From contig VBMM01000027.1 in assembly GCA_005878415.1 (NCBI GenBank), positions 1-15,446 of the forward strand: a stretch of DNA of 15,446 nt, in the 5' to 3' direction. This DNA is from Methanobacteriota archaeon. GTDB taxonomy: Archaea > Thermoplasmatota > Thermoplasmata > RBG-16-68-12. This document shows positions 1 through 6,900 of this stretch, piece after piece. Every line of letters starts with the position of its first letter. Positions within the stretch are counted from its first letter, which is position 1. Below the pieces are notes generated by a model. It saw only the letters and a program-made list of their open reading frames with translations, searched no databases and was not told the DNA's origin. The position numbers and the translations under genes are program-made.

Positions 1-1
1 G

Positions 2-280
2 CTTTATGCCGGATATCTCGGGATGGTAATCGCGTTTGCGAACTTCTGGACCTACGATCGCCATCGACCCCCGCCTGCCCCCGTTCGACCCGAAGACCCC
101 GCTTTCAAGGATCCAGTTTTCACGGCCGCAGCGATCGGACTTGTCTTGTCTGGAATCACCGTCCTCCTGATCCTCGCGAACGTCATTCCGGCCGCGTGGC
201 TGGGCCCGGTCTGTGGCGCCTGCGGGTTTGCCTTCGCCATTCTCGTCCTCGCCATGGCCCGTTGGGAAATTGCACGCTGA
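2..280 (+). CDS. C-terminal part of a small membrane protein (5' end probably outside the window)
   Basis: The frame is open to the left edge and ends at TGA 278-280. An ATG at 23 is possible, but the residues before it (LYAGYLG) continue smoothly into a hydrophobic helix (MVIAFANFW), so I think the gene starts upstream of the window. There is no convincing Shine-Dalgarno sequence before ATG 23. A short Pro/Arg-rich hydrophilic loop follows the first helix. Two more hydrophobic stretches come next, roughly residues 34-54 and 57-79 counted from ATG 23, ending in a short basic tail (RWEIAR). This gives at least three membrane segments. I recognise no family, and the function is unknown. The downstream phosphatase has its own promoter, so the two need not be co-transcribed. 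Confidence 0.55.
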   Translation, partial: LYAGYLGMVIAFANFWTYDRHRPPPAPVRPEDPAFKDPVFTAAAIGLVLSGITVLLILANVIPAAWLGPVCGACGFAFAILVLAMARWEIAR

Positions 281-336
281 GTCTTCGCGTCCCTGGAGGA
301 TTCGCAATCGCGCCTTCGCTCTCGGCCTGGCCATAA

Positions 337-345
337 TTCTATATG
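337..345 (+). promoter_or_regulatory. TATA box for the phosphatase-nadK-JAMM operon
   Basis: The short AT-rich stretch TTCTATATG lies in GC-rich DNA, centred about 26 bases before ATG 368. That is the archaeal TATA-to-start-site distance, so transcription probably begins at or next to the ATG and the mRNA is leaderless. Consistent with this, no good Shine-Dalgarno sequence precedes ATG 368. Confidence 0.55.
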
Positions 346-367
346 AAGAAAGGCGGTAGGTCGGCCG

Positions 368-1135
368 ATGAAAGGGCTTCTCCTCGAGGCAGCGGAGGCG
401 GTCCAGCACGCCGTCGAAGCGATGACGGGAAACCCCGCGGAAGTCCTCGGACGGGGGGCGGACGGCGGCCCGAGCGCCCGCATCGACCGGGTCGCGGAAG
501 AAGCCGTCCTCCGCGTGCTCGACTACGAGGAGGCCTCCCTGAACGTCCTGAGCGAGGAGGCCGGCTTCATCAATCGCGGGGGCCAAGCGACCCTCGTCCT
601 CGATCCGATCGACGGGACCCACAACGCCCTCCGCGGCGTTCCAGCGTATTCCGTCTCCCTCGCCATCGGCCACGAGCGCCTGTCCGACGTGCAGGAGGCG
701 CTCGTCCGGGATCTCGTGTCCGGGGCGACGTACTACGCCGCGAAAGGAGGCGGCGCGCTCCTGAACGGCAGCTCGATTCACGTGCACCCCTATGATCCGG
801 CGGACGTCCTGTTCAGCGTGTACCTCGGCACGAACGCCGCGCCGGATGCGTCGCGGATCGCCGCGCGGGCGCGTCGCGTGCGCGCCCTCGGCGCCGCATC
901 GCTCGACCTTTGCCTCGTCGCGCGCGGGGCCGCGGACTTGTACTACATGCATAGCGCGCTCGTCGAGACGAAGCTCCGGGCGGTGGACATCGCCGGGGGC
1001 ACGCTCATTGTGCGGGAGGCGGGCGGTCTCGTGCTCGATCTGGATGGCCGCGACCTCGATCTGCCCCTCACCCCGACGGCCCGGACCGACCTCGTGGCGG
1101 TGGGCGACCGCCGGGCATGGGAGGCCATCCGATGA
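368..1135 (+). CDS. Inositol-monophosphatase-family phosphatase (archaeal IMPase/FBPase/NADP phosphatase type)
   Basis: A 255-residue member of the Mg2+-dependent, Li+-sensitive sugar phosphatase superfamily, normal in length. The family metal and catalytic motifs appear in order: D40 in the SARIDRVAEE segment, SEEAG (Glu 63-64), DPIDGT (79-84) and VDIAGG (D207). The segment GAASLDLCLVARGAADLYY (about 175-193) is also typical. Archaeal members dephosphorylate inositol phosphate, fructose 1,6-bisphosphate or NADP. The next gene is NAD kinase, overlapped by ATGA, and in Methanocaldococcus the two domains are fused in one NAD kinase/NADP phosphatase (MJ0917). NADP phosphatase is therefore a serious possibility here, alongside fructose-bisphosphatase. 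The start at ATG 368 fits a TATA box 26 bases upstream. The family is certain; the substrate is inferred. Confidence 0.9.
   Translation: MKGLLLEAAEAVQHAVEAMTGNPAEVLGRGADGGPSARIDRVAEEAVLRVLDYEEASLNVLSEEAGFINRGGQATLVLDPIDGTHNALRGVPAYSVSLAIGHERLSDVQEALVRDLVSGATYYAAKGGGALLNGSSIHVHPYDPADVLFSVYLGTNAAPDASRIAARARRVRALGAASLDLCLVARGAADLYYMHSALVETKLRAVDIAGGTLIVREAGGLVLDLDGRDLDLPLTPTARTDLVAVGDRRAWEAIR
1119..1124 (+). promoter_or_regulatory. Shine-Dalgarno site that sets the nadK start
   Basis: GGGAGG lies inside the end of the phosphatase gene, 7 bases before ATG 1132. It favours 1132 over the in-frame ATG at 1117, which overlaps the site itself. Confidence 0.7.
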
Positions 1136-1938
1136 AGTTCGGCATCACCGCGAACCCGCACATCCCGAGCGCGCTCGAAGCCTCAAAGCAGGTCCTGGCG
1201 CGGCTCGAGCCGACACACGACGTCCTGCTGGAATCGGATCTGGCTCGGGCGCTCGACCGGAATGGACAGCCGCTCGCGCACATGCGGGCGGACATCGTCC
1301 TGGCGATCGGCGGGGACGGCACGATCCTGCGGGCCCTCCAGCTTTCGGACGCCAAGGTCCTCGGCATCAACTCGGGATCGCTCGGCTTCCTTGCCGAGGT
1401 GAATTCGAACGAGGCGGACGCTTACCTCGAGCGAATCGCGCGAGGCGACTACAAAGTCGAGGAGCGGATGCGCCTCAAGGTCACCGTCGACGGCGAACGG
1501 ATGTTCGACTGCACGAACGAAGCGGTCGTCCACACGGCGCAGATCGCAAAGATCCGCCACTTTGAAATCCGCCTCGACGATGAGATCGTGGAACGGGTCC
1601 GGGCGGATGGGATGATCGTCGCGACCCCGACCGGCTCGACCTCCTACTCGATGTCGGCGGGCGGGCCGATCGTCGATCCTCGGGTCGATGCGATCATCGC
1701 GACGGCCATCGCGCCGTTCAAGCCCGCGTCCCGCCCGCACGTGTTCCCCGCGACGGCGGCCGTCCACGTGCGCCTCGTGAAGCCGAAAGAGTGCCTGCTG
1801 GTGATGGACGGCCAGCATGAGTCCACCCTCAAGGGGACGGAGGACGTCGCCCTCACCGTCTCCGAGCGGCGGTCGAAACTCGTGCGGTTCCGGGACGACT
1901 TCTACCGCCGAATCGAGGAGAAACTTTCCCACCAGTGA
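1132..1938 (+). CDS. nadK: NAD kinase
   Basis: A 268-residue cytosolic enzyme that phosphorylates NAD to NADP. The diagnostic NAD-kinase motifs are present: GGDGT (60-64), the NE pair within TNEAVVHT (128-135), the glycine- and threonine-rich segment TPTGSTSYSMSAGGP (165-179), and a C-terminal DG (226-227) in the beta-sandwich. Length is typical of archaeal PpnK. The start ATG overlaps the stop of the phosphatase gene (ATGA, 1132-1135), so the two are translationally coupled. GGGAGG 7 bases upstream supports this start. Coupling to a phosphatase that may act on NADP suggests the operon balances NAD and NADP, but that role for the partner is inference. Confidence 0.95.
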   Translation: MKFGITANPHIPSALEASKQVLARLEPTHDVLLESDLARALDRNGQPLAHMRADIVLAIGGDGTILRALQLSDAKVLGINSGSLGFLAEVNSNEADAYLERIARGDYKVEERMRLKVTVDGERMFDCTNEAVVHTAQIAKIRHFEIRLDDEIVERVRADGMIVATPTGSTSYSMSAGGPIVDPRVDAIIATAIAPFKPASRPHVFPATAAVHVRLVKPKECLLVMDGQHESTLKGTEDVALTVSERRSKLVRFRDDFYRRIEEKLSHQ

Positions 1939-1947
1939 TGGCATGCC

Positions 1948-2322
1948 ATGAAGCGGGTCGAGGCGATTACGCGAAAGACGCTGCGGATGATCCTCGAGGC
2001 GTCCCGAGACATCTACCCGCGGGAGTTCGGCGCGATCCTGCGGGCGGAGGAGGGCGTCATCACGGAACTCCTCCTGATCCCCGGGACGGTCAGCGGGAAC
2101 CGCCACGCGATCTTCCAGATCCACATGATCCCGACGGACTTCGCGGTCGTCGGCACGGTCCATTCGCATCCGAGCGGCGTGTACGAGCCGTCCGACGAGG
2201 ACCGCGCGCTCTTCAACAAGTTCGGCGGCATCCACATCATCACCGGATATCCCTTCTCGGAGACCACGTGGGCAGCGTGGACGAACAAGGGCGCGCGAAT
2301 CGGGCTCAAGGTCCTTCCGTGA
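1948..2322 (+). CDS. Stand-alone JAMM/MPN+ (JAB1/Mov34) zinc metalloprotease-like protein
   Basis: A 124-residue single-domain protein with a complete JAMM signature: E26 in YPREFGAIL, then H72-S-H74, seven residues, S82, two residues, D85 (HSHPSGVYEPSDED). With both histidines, the aspartate and the glutamate present, it should bind zinc and be active. Archaeal proteins of this size, such as HvJAMM1 of Haloferax, cleave ubiquitin-like SAMP modifiers from targets. Other relatives process sulfur-carrier proteins or have unknown substrates. The gene starts 9 bases after the nadK stop and is probably the last gene of that operon. It ends 3 bases from the convergent glycosyltransferase. No link to NADP metabolism is evident. 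The fold and active site are clear; the substrate is unknown. Confidence 0.85.
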   Translation: MKRVEAITRKTLRMILEASRDIYPREFGAILRAEEGVITELLLIPGTVSGNRHAIFQIHMIPTDFAVVGTVHSHPSGVYEPSDEDRALFNKFGGIHIITGYPFSETTWAAWTNKGARIGLKVLP

Positions 2323-2325
2323 CGT

Positions 2326-3459
2326 CTATGAGGCCTTCGCGATCGACCGATAGAGCGCCTCGATCTGGTCCGTGACGCGTTCGACGCTGAAAGAGGCGAC
2401 CACTTTCTCCCGGCCGCGCTGCCCCATCGCACGTCGGGCCTCGGGATCCGCGAGGAGCCAGCGGATCTTCTTCGCGAGATCTTGGGGGTTCACCGGATCC
2501 GCGAGGAGGCCCTCCTTCCCGTCCTCGATCACCTCTCGGACGCCCGGGATATCCGCGACGACGACCGCTTTGCCCGTGGCCATCGCCTCGAGCGCGACGA
2601 TGCCGAACGCCTCCAGCCGGGAGACGCTGGGCAGCACGAAGACGTCGCACGCCGCGTAGAGTTGCGGCAGGCCCGCCTCCGAGACGCGCCCGAGGAATCG
2701 GATCCGATCGGCGACGCCGAGCGTCGAGGCGAGGCGTCTCATCGTCGGGACCAGTGAGCCATCGCCCGCGACGAGGAACCGGGCTTCCGGGACGTATCGG
2801 GCCGCCTCGACGAAGTGTTCGATGCCCTTGTGCGGCTCGATCCGACTGACGAGGAGCACCACGAGTTCGGTGGGACCGATCCGCAACTTCGCTCGGACCG
2901 CCGACGGATCGACGTCCGGATGGAAACGCCGATGGTCCACTGCGTTTGGAATCACGGCGGGATTGTGCCTCCACACCGCCCGGCTGGTCGCGGCATATGT
3001 CCGCGTCGTGACGACGACCTTGGTCGCTTGGTCCAACGTGGAGGCCCCGAAGCTGCGTCGGTACAACGACTCCAGGAGGAGGCCGAACGCGGAAGGGATT
3101 TCGACGTCACAGTGGTACGTGACGACGGAAGGTGTGCCGCGTTCGGCCCCGACGGACGTCGCATAGTGCGCCGCGAGAGGCGGAGGAAAGTGCCCGTGGA
3201 ACACGTCCGCCTCGAGCATGCGCAACCTCGTCCGCATCTGCGGTGCGATGGGGGTCCGCATGACGATGGCGCGCGGCTTGACCCGGACCACGCGGAACCC
3301 GTCCATCGACTCTTCCTCGGCGAGAGACGGGTCGTGCCGCGTCGTCACGACGGTCACGTCATGGCCGCGGGCCGCGAGTGCCGCCGAGAGGACGTGCACG
3401 TGGCTCTCGACGCCGCCGAGATGCGGATAGAACCACGGGGAAATCTGGGCGATCCGCAC
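2326..3459 (-). CDS. GT4-family glycosyltransferase
   Basis: A 377-residue GT-B-fold retaining glycosyltransferase of family GT4 (glycosyl transferases group 1). Visible features are the N-terminal glycine pair in HLGGVESHV (about 13-21), SRIEPHKG (205-212) with the basic residues that hold the donor phosphates, AGDG (231-234), and the EX7E motif E283 to E291 in EAFGIVALEA. There is no signal peptide or membrane helix, so it should act on the cytosolic face using a nucleotide- or lipid-linked sugar. It starts at GTG 3459 with GAGGTG five bases upstream, and follows glmU by only 9 bases as the last gene of the glmM-glmU-GT4 operon. UDP-GlcNAc is a reasonable donor guess from context. The acceptor (glycolipid, S-layer glycan or compatible solute) cannot be told. 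Confidence 0.9.
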   Translation of the reverse strand: MRIAQISPWFYPHLGGVESHVHVLSAALAARGHDVTVVTTRHDPSLAEEESMDGFRVVRVKPRAIVMRTPIAPQMRTRLRMLEADVFHGHFPPPLAAHYATSVGAERGTPSVVTYHCDVEIPSAFGLLLESLYRRSFGASTLDQATKVVVTTRTYAATSRAVWRHNPAVIPNAVDHRRFHPDVDPSAVRAKLRIGPTELVVLLVSRIEPHKGIEHFVEAARYVPEARFLVAGDGSLVPTMRRLASTLGVADRIRFLGRVSEAGLPQLYAACDVFVLPSVSRLEAFGIVALEAMATGKAVVVADIPGVREVIEDGKEGLLADPVNPQDLAKKIRWLLADPEARRAMGQRGREKVVASFSVERVTDQIEALYRSIAKAS

Positions 3460-3468
3460 GCCCCCACC

Positions 3469-4695
3469 TCAGAAAATCCGGCTCCGGGGAGCGATGTTGC
3501 CCCGCGCATGGGCGCCGGGGCCGATGAACGACTCCTCGCCGACAATGGTGCCCGCGTCGATCGAGGCGTTGATGCCGACCTTCACGTCGTCCCCCATGAT
3601 CACGCCGAGCTTCCGCAACCCCGTGTCGACCTCGACCCCCCGCCACACCACCTTGATCGGCGCCTCGTCGAGCCGGAGATTCGCCACCTTCGTGCCCGCG
3701 CCGAGGTTGCAGCGCTCGCCGAGGATGCTGTCCCCGACGTAGTTCTGGTGAGGCACGTGAGCGGACGCCATCAGGATCGAATTCTTGACTTCGCAGGCGC
3801 TGCCGACCTTCGCGTTCGGCCCGATCGACGTCGCCGGGCGGACGTAGCAGTTCGGCCCGATCTCGGATCCCGCGCCGACGATCACCGGGCCTTCGATGTA
3901 CGCGCCTTTGCGTATGCGCGCGTCCTCTTCGACCGCGACCTCCCCCACCAGGGTCGCGCCCGAGTCGACGTCACCGCGGTTCGCGCCCTTGAGGGGCGCG
4001 AGAAGGGCCGCATTCGCCCGGAGGAGGTCCCACGGCCTCCCCACGTCGATCCAATCTCCCGGAATCCGGAATCCGTAAACGTCCTGGGCCCCCATCAGCG
4101 CCCGGATCGTGTCCGTGATCTCATATTCGCCCCGCGGAGACTTCGCCGTCTTATCGATCAGCGGGAAGATGTCCTTGTCGAAGATGTAGATGCCCGCGTT
4201 GATCAGGTTCGACTTCGGCCGGCGCGGTTTCTCCTCCAAGCCCACGACCTTGCCGTCGTCCATCTCGACGACACCGAACGCCCGAGGATCCGGGACCTCC
4301 GCGAGCGCCATCACGGGACCCCGGAGGGCGCGGTGGTGGGCGATCATCGCCGCGAGCGCGTCGCCCGACACGACGACGTCCCCGTTCACGCACAGGAACG
4401 GACCGTCGACGTGCGCCCGCATGCAGCCCAACGCGTGCGCCGTGCCGAGCCGCTCCGACTGCTCCTCATACGCGATCGAGAGGCCCAGCCCCTCGCCGTC
4501 TCCGAAGCTCTCCCGGATCCGGTGGCCTTGCCATCCGATCAGGACCGCCGCCTCCGAGATCCCGGCGGCCCGCAGCGCCTCGAGCGTGTGGCGCAAGAAC
4601 GGCTTGCCCGCCACCGGCAGAAGCGGCTTGGGAAGATTGGCCGTGAGGGGACGCATCCGAGTTCCCTCGCCGGCCGCGAGGACGACTGCCTTCAT
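3469..4695 (-). CDS. glmU: Archaeal bifunctional GlmU: UDP-GlcNAc pyrophosphorylase / glucosamine-1-phosphate N-acetyltransferase
   Basis: A 408-residue two-domain sugar nucleotidyltransferase. The N-terminal half has the pyrophosphorylase signature LAAGEGTRMRPLT (6-18), the KP pair at 23-24, GTAHAL (84-89), NGD (104-106) and EEKP (154-157). The C-terminal half (about 245-400) is a left-handed beta-helix of hexapeptide repeats. It contains AHVPHQNYVGDS (311-322), which aligns with the catalytic His region of GlmU acetyltransferases, and NLGAGTKVANLR (330-341). The layout matches archaeal enzymes such as Sulfolobus ST0452 and Methanocaldococcus MJ1101. The start ATG overlaps the glmM stop (ATGA, 4692-4695) with little Shine-Dalgarno support, so translation is probably coupled. 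A pure glucose-1-phosphate nucleotidyltransferase is less likely because of the GlmU-like acetyltransferase motifs and the glmM partner. Confidence 0.88.
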   Translation of the reverse strand: MKAVVLAAGEGTRMRPLTANLPKPLLPVAGKPFLRHTLEALRAAGISEAAVLIGWQGHRIRESFGDGEGLGLSIAYEEQSERLGTAHALGCMRAHVDGPFLCVNGDVVVSGDALAAMIAHHRALRGPVMALAEVPDPRAFGVVEMDDGKVVGLEEKPRRPKSNLINAGIYIFDKDIFPLIDKTAKSPRGEYEITDTIRALMGAQDVYGFRIPGDWIDVGRPWDLLRANAALLAPLKGANRGDVDSGATLVGEVAVEEDARIRKGAYIEGPVIVGAGSEIGPNCYVRPATSIGPNAKVGSACEVKNSILMASAHVPHQNYVGDSILGERCNLGAGTKVANLRLDEAPIKVVWRGVEVDTGLRKLGVIMGDDVKVGINASIDAGTIVGEESFIGPGAHARGNIAPRSRIF

Positions 4696-6044
4696 GCGGC
4701 GGCGCCTTTTGCGCTCGATAGGACCGTAGAATATATCTCCTTTGCTCTGGCCTCGTCGCGCGACTCCGCGAGGACGCGAATTTTCGGTTCCGTCCCGGAG
4801 AACCGGACGAGCGCCCATCCGTCGTCGAACTGGAGACGCCAACCGTCGACCGTCGTCACGTCCGATGCGAGCGCCCGCATCGCGGAGTCGAGACGGGCCT
4901 CGATTGCACCCCGCTTCGAGGCGTCGTACCCGATCGCACCGCGGATCACCGGATACCGCGGGATACCGCGCACGAGCGAGGCGAGCGGGTTCTCCGCGAC
5001 CAGCGACACGAGGCGCGCGGCCGCATACACCCCGTCCGGGCAGTACGAGGCCTTGGGGAAGATCCACGTCCCGGACGGCTCGCCGCCGAAGTCCGCTCCG
5101 CGCCGCTTGAGCTCGGCCGCGACGTAGACGTCCCCCACGCGCGTCCGCCAAATCGTCGCTTTCGGGAGCAGGTCCTCGAGGACCATCGACGCGTCGACGG
5201 GGACGACGAGGCCCCGCCGCACTTCGCGCTTCGCGAAGAGTGCGAGCAGCGCGTCCCCGCCGACGAAACGGCCCTCGTGGTCCACCGCCACCATCCGGTC
5301 GCCGTCGCCGTCGTGGGCGATTCCCAGGTCGGCCTTCGCGGCCGGCACGGTCGACATGAGCAACCGGAGGTTCTCCTCCGTGGGCTCCGGATCGCGGCCC
5401 GGGAAATGGCCGTCCGCCTGCGCGTTCAACGCGACGACGTCACAGCCCATCCGACGGAGGAGGTGAGGCGTGATCGTCGATGTCGCCCCGCATCCGCAAT
5501 CGACGACGACGCGAAGCTTCGCGCGACCAACCTCCCGAAGGATTGCCTCGACGTGGCGCTCGATCAGATCGTGACGCGACGCGACCGTTCCGACGTGATC
5601 CCACGCGGCCGCTTGGAACCGATTCGCGTCGAGGTGGTCTTCGATCTCCTTCTGCTGCCCCTCGTCGAAGGCCATGCCGTCGGGATTCCAGAGCTTGATG
5701 CCGTTGTCGGGAGCGGGGTTGTGCGAGGCCGTGATCATCGCGCCGCACGCGTACTCCGCCGCACCGCGGGCGAGCGTGGGGGTCGAGACGAGCCCCGCGT
5801 CGACGACATCCGATCCGGTCGACAAGACGCCGGCGATGAGCGCATGGGCCAGCATCGGGCCCGTGAGCCGCGGATCGCGGCCGACGATCGTGGGACCGTG
5901 CAGTTCCCCCAACGCCATCCCGACGCGCAGGGCGAGGTCGGGGGTCACGTCGACGTTGCCGCGGCCCCGAATGCCGGACGACCCGAACCGAGTCAACGGC
6001 GGCGATACCGCATGCACGATTGATAGCCCTTCGGACGACCCCAT
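4692..6044 (-). CDS. glmM: Phosphoglucosamine mutase / phosphomannomutase
   Basis: A 450-residue alpha-D-phosphohexomutase. It carries the N-terminal FGSSGIRG (20-27), the phosphoserine loop TASHNP (105-110, active Ser 107), the Mg2+ loop DGDGDR (245-250), the sugar-binding loop GEPSG (321-325) and the phosphate-binding loop RFSGTEPKIR (414-423). All four domains are intact. It should convert glucosamine-6-phosphate to the 1-phosphate used by the downstream GlmU. Archaeal members often also act on mannose or glucose phosphates, so exclusivity is not certain. I chose ATG 6044 because a TATA-like box lies about 24 bases upstream, suggesting a leaderless transcript. ATG 6050 and ATG 6065 are in-frame alternatives, the latter inside the box. 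It is the first gene of the glmM-glmU-GT4 operon. Confidence 0.9.
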   Translation of the reverse strand: MGSSEGLSIVHAVSPPLTRFGSSGIRGRGNVDVTPDLALRVGMALGELHGPTIVGRDPRLTGPMLAHALIAGVLSTGSDVVDAGLVSTPTLARGAAEYACGAMITASHNPAPDNGIKLWNPDGMAFDEGQQKEIEDHLDANRFQAAAWDHVGTVASRHDLIERHVEAILREVGRAKLRVVVDCGCGATSTITPHLLRRMGCDVVALNAQADGHFPGRDPEPTEENLRLLMSTVPAAKADLGIAHDGDGDRMVAVDHEGRFVGGDALLALFAKREVRRGLVVPVDASMVLEDLLPKATIWRTRVGDVYVAAELKRRGADFGGEPSGTWIFPKASYCPDGVYAAARLVSLVAENPLASLVRGIPRYPVIRGAIGYDASKRGAIEARLDSAMRALASDVTTVDGWRLQFDDGWALVRFSGTEPKIRVLAESRDEARAKEIYSTVLSSAKGAAA

Positions 6045-6062
6045 CCGCATTCGGAAAGAAGT

Positions 6063-6071
6063 CATTAAATA
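6063..6071. promoter_or_regulatory. AT-rich TATA-like box in the glmM / small-protein divergent region
   Basis: CATTAAATA (read TATTTAATG on the minus strand) is the only AT-rich stretch between the two divergent starts. It is nearly symmetric. On the minus strand its centre is about 24 bases before glmM ATG 6044, fitting a leaderless start. On the plus strand it would give a transcript with a leader of about 35 bases carrying the Shine-Dalgarno site of the 74-residue protein. Use in both directions is inferred. Confidence 0.45.
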
Positions 6072-6129
6072 GCGAAGCTCGAATTCGCGAGCGCGCGCCG
6101 GGTCGGGTCGCGCCTCGGGAGGGATTCGG

Positions 6130-6354
6130 ATGGTCATGGAGCCCGTGGGCGTCGAGGACGCCATCGAGAAGGCGAAGAAGAAGGGCCTCCGACCGGGCCG
6201 CGTCAAGGGCACGGAAGGGATCCAGTTCACGAAAGGCCGGAACAACCGGATCGAAGTGATCAGCTGGGACGAGTTCCGCACCACGCTCGCCGAGCGACAG
6301 CTCGAAGTCTATGAATCGAGCGGCTTCATGAAGATCATGAAGAAGCGAAGTTGA
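6130..6354 (+). CDS. Small basic protein of unknown function (74 aa)
   Basis: A 74-residue protein starting at ATG 6130, 6 bases after a strong GGGAGGG Shine-Dalgarno site (6117-6123). An in-frame ATG at 6136 is placed too far away. The sequence is rich in Lys and Arg and looks like one compact alpha/beta domain. It has a charged N-terminal helix (VEDAIEKAKKKG), a central segment with GTEGIQFTKGRNNR then ISWDEF, and a C-terminal MKIMKKRS. There is no signal peptide, membrane helix or Cys cluster. The base composition and the ribosome binding site make it a convincing real gene. I do not recognise the family and assign no function; its charge would allow nucleic-acid binding, but that is a guess. 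It lies divergent from glmM and upstream of tRNA-Leu. Confidence 0.75.
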   Translation: MVMEPVGVEDAIEKAKKKGLRPGRVKGTEGIQFTKGRNNRIEVISWDEFRTTLAERQLEVYESSGFMKIMKKRS

Positions 6355-6407
6355 GATCGAGCGGTCGACCCAGGATTTCCGACGATTCGATTGAGGTCAC
6401 CGCAACG

Positions 6408-6414
6408 TTATTAC
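6408..6414 (+). promoter_or_regulatory. Possible TATA box for tRNA-Leu
   Basis: TTATTAC is the most AT-rich spot in the 91 bases between the small-protein gene and the tRNA. It would place a transcription start near 6437, about 9 bases before the mature tRNA end. The motif is weak. Confidence 0.3.
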
Positions 6415-6445
6415 GCGGACACGAATTCGCGAGCCGGCATCGGAT

Positions 6446-6530
6446 GCGTGGGTTGCCAAGCTTGGTCAAAGGCGCAGGACTCAGGATCCTGTCCCGTAGG
6501 GGTTCGCAGGTTCAAATCCTGCCCCACGCA
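6446..6530 (+). tRNA. trnL: tRNA-Leu, anticodon CAG
   Basis: An 85-base tRNA. The acceptor stem pairs GCGTGGG (6446-6452) with CCCACGC (6523-6529), with discriminator A 6530. The anticodon stem CAGGA/TCCTG closes the seven-base loop CTCAGGA, giving U33 and anticodon CAG, which reads CUG leucine codons. The T arm is GCAGG-TTCAAAT-CCTGC (6506-6522). A long variable arm with a CCC/GGG stem (about 6493-6501) makes it a class II tRNA, as expected for leucine. No intron is present. The 3' CCA is not encoded, as is common in archaea. Confidence 0.95.
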
Positions 6531-6734
6531 CTCCTCTCGCGTCCACGCACGACCGGACGGCGAGACCGCCTACGTCCAGAAATCGACATTTAGGCGGACG
6601 AGACCGGGTCTTGCCGAGCGCACCAGAATCGACGTCGACGGACCGCTTTGTACGCGCCTTTTATGGACGCCCCAGGCCGGCATATAAGGCGACTGCCCGA
6701 CATTCGTCGGACATCAGGTATAGGTTCAGACTAT

Positions 6735-6798
6735 AACTATGCACGCTTTCACGTTTGATATACAAAGCGCAAACTATGCGCGAAACTTTTTCATAGTT
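6735..6798. repeat. Repeated AACTATG motif, one pair as an inverted repeat (operator candidate)
   Basis: AACTATGC occurs at 6735-6742 and again at 6772-6779, a spacing of 37 bases. The second copy faces an inverted CATAGTT at 6792-6798 with 13 bases between, so the two half-sites are 20 bases apart centre to centre, about two helical turns. The TATA-like TTTGATATACAAA (6754-6766) would put the transcription start near 6785, between the half-sites. A protein bound there could block initiation. Confidence 0.45.
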
Positions 6799-6888
6799 CC
6801 GGGGGCATCCCATGTCCGACCAAGTGAACGGGATTCCGAGGCGCCCGGGACCCGGTCGCCGATCATCGGATCGGCCTCGTTTTCACTT

Positions 6889-6898
6889 GGAGGTGATC
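6889..6898 (+). promoter_or_regulatory. Extended Shine-Dalgarno site that identifies a TTG start
   Basis: GGAGGTGATC is a near-complete match to the 16S rRNA 3' end. The core GGAGGTG ends five bases before TTG 6901. This is far stronger than anything near the upstream in-frame ATG at 6739. Confidence 0.75.
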
Positions 6899-6900
6899 GA

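Larger units (their letters stand above)
6531..6900 (+). promoter_or_regulatory. 370-base promoter region of the aminotransferase gene
   Basis: There is no convincing gene in this interval, although in-frame codons extend upstream of the aminotransferase start. The part from about 6655 to 6800 is markedly AT-richer than its surroundings. It holds several TATA-like stretches: CATATAAGG (6680-6688), CTATAACTAT (6731-6740) and TTTGATATACAAA (6754-6766). It also has the small perfect inverted repeat CCGAC-ATTC-GTCGG (6697-6710) and three copies of AACTATG in both orientations (listed separately). The rest, 6531-6655 and 6800-6885, is GC-rich with nothing I recognise. The stacked elements suggest a regulated promoter. 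Confidence 0.5.

Noticed and set aside
1183..2235. 350-codon minus-strand frame antisense to nadK and the JAMM gene
   Set aside because: Arg/Asp-rich composition without motifs, opposite conserved genes; a GC artefact.
2815..5127. 770-codon plus-strand open frame antisense to the glycosyltransferase, glmU and glmM
   Set aside because: It is dominated by Arg, Asp, Pro and His, shows no motif, and lies opposite three clear conserved genes. Such frames arise from high GC at third codon positions.
4695..5151. Extension of the glmU frame upstream of ATG 4695
   Set aside because: The extra residues are out-of-frame translation of glmM. The pyrophosphorylase signature starts within six residues of ATG 4695.
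6697..6710. Perfect inverted repeat CCGAC-ATTC-GTCGG considered as a terminator for the tRNA
   Set aside because: It lies about 170 bases after the tRNA and no T-run follows. Archaeal termination does not rely on such hairpins, so it is kept only as part of the promoter-region description.
6739..6900. In-frame extension of the aminotransferase to ATG 6739
   Set aside because: The added 54 residues do not look like part of the family, the ATG lies within the repeat region, and a far better ribosome site precedes TTG 6901.
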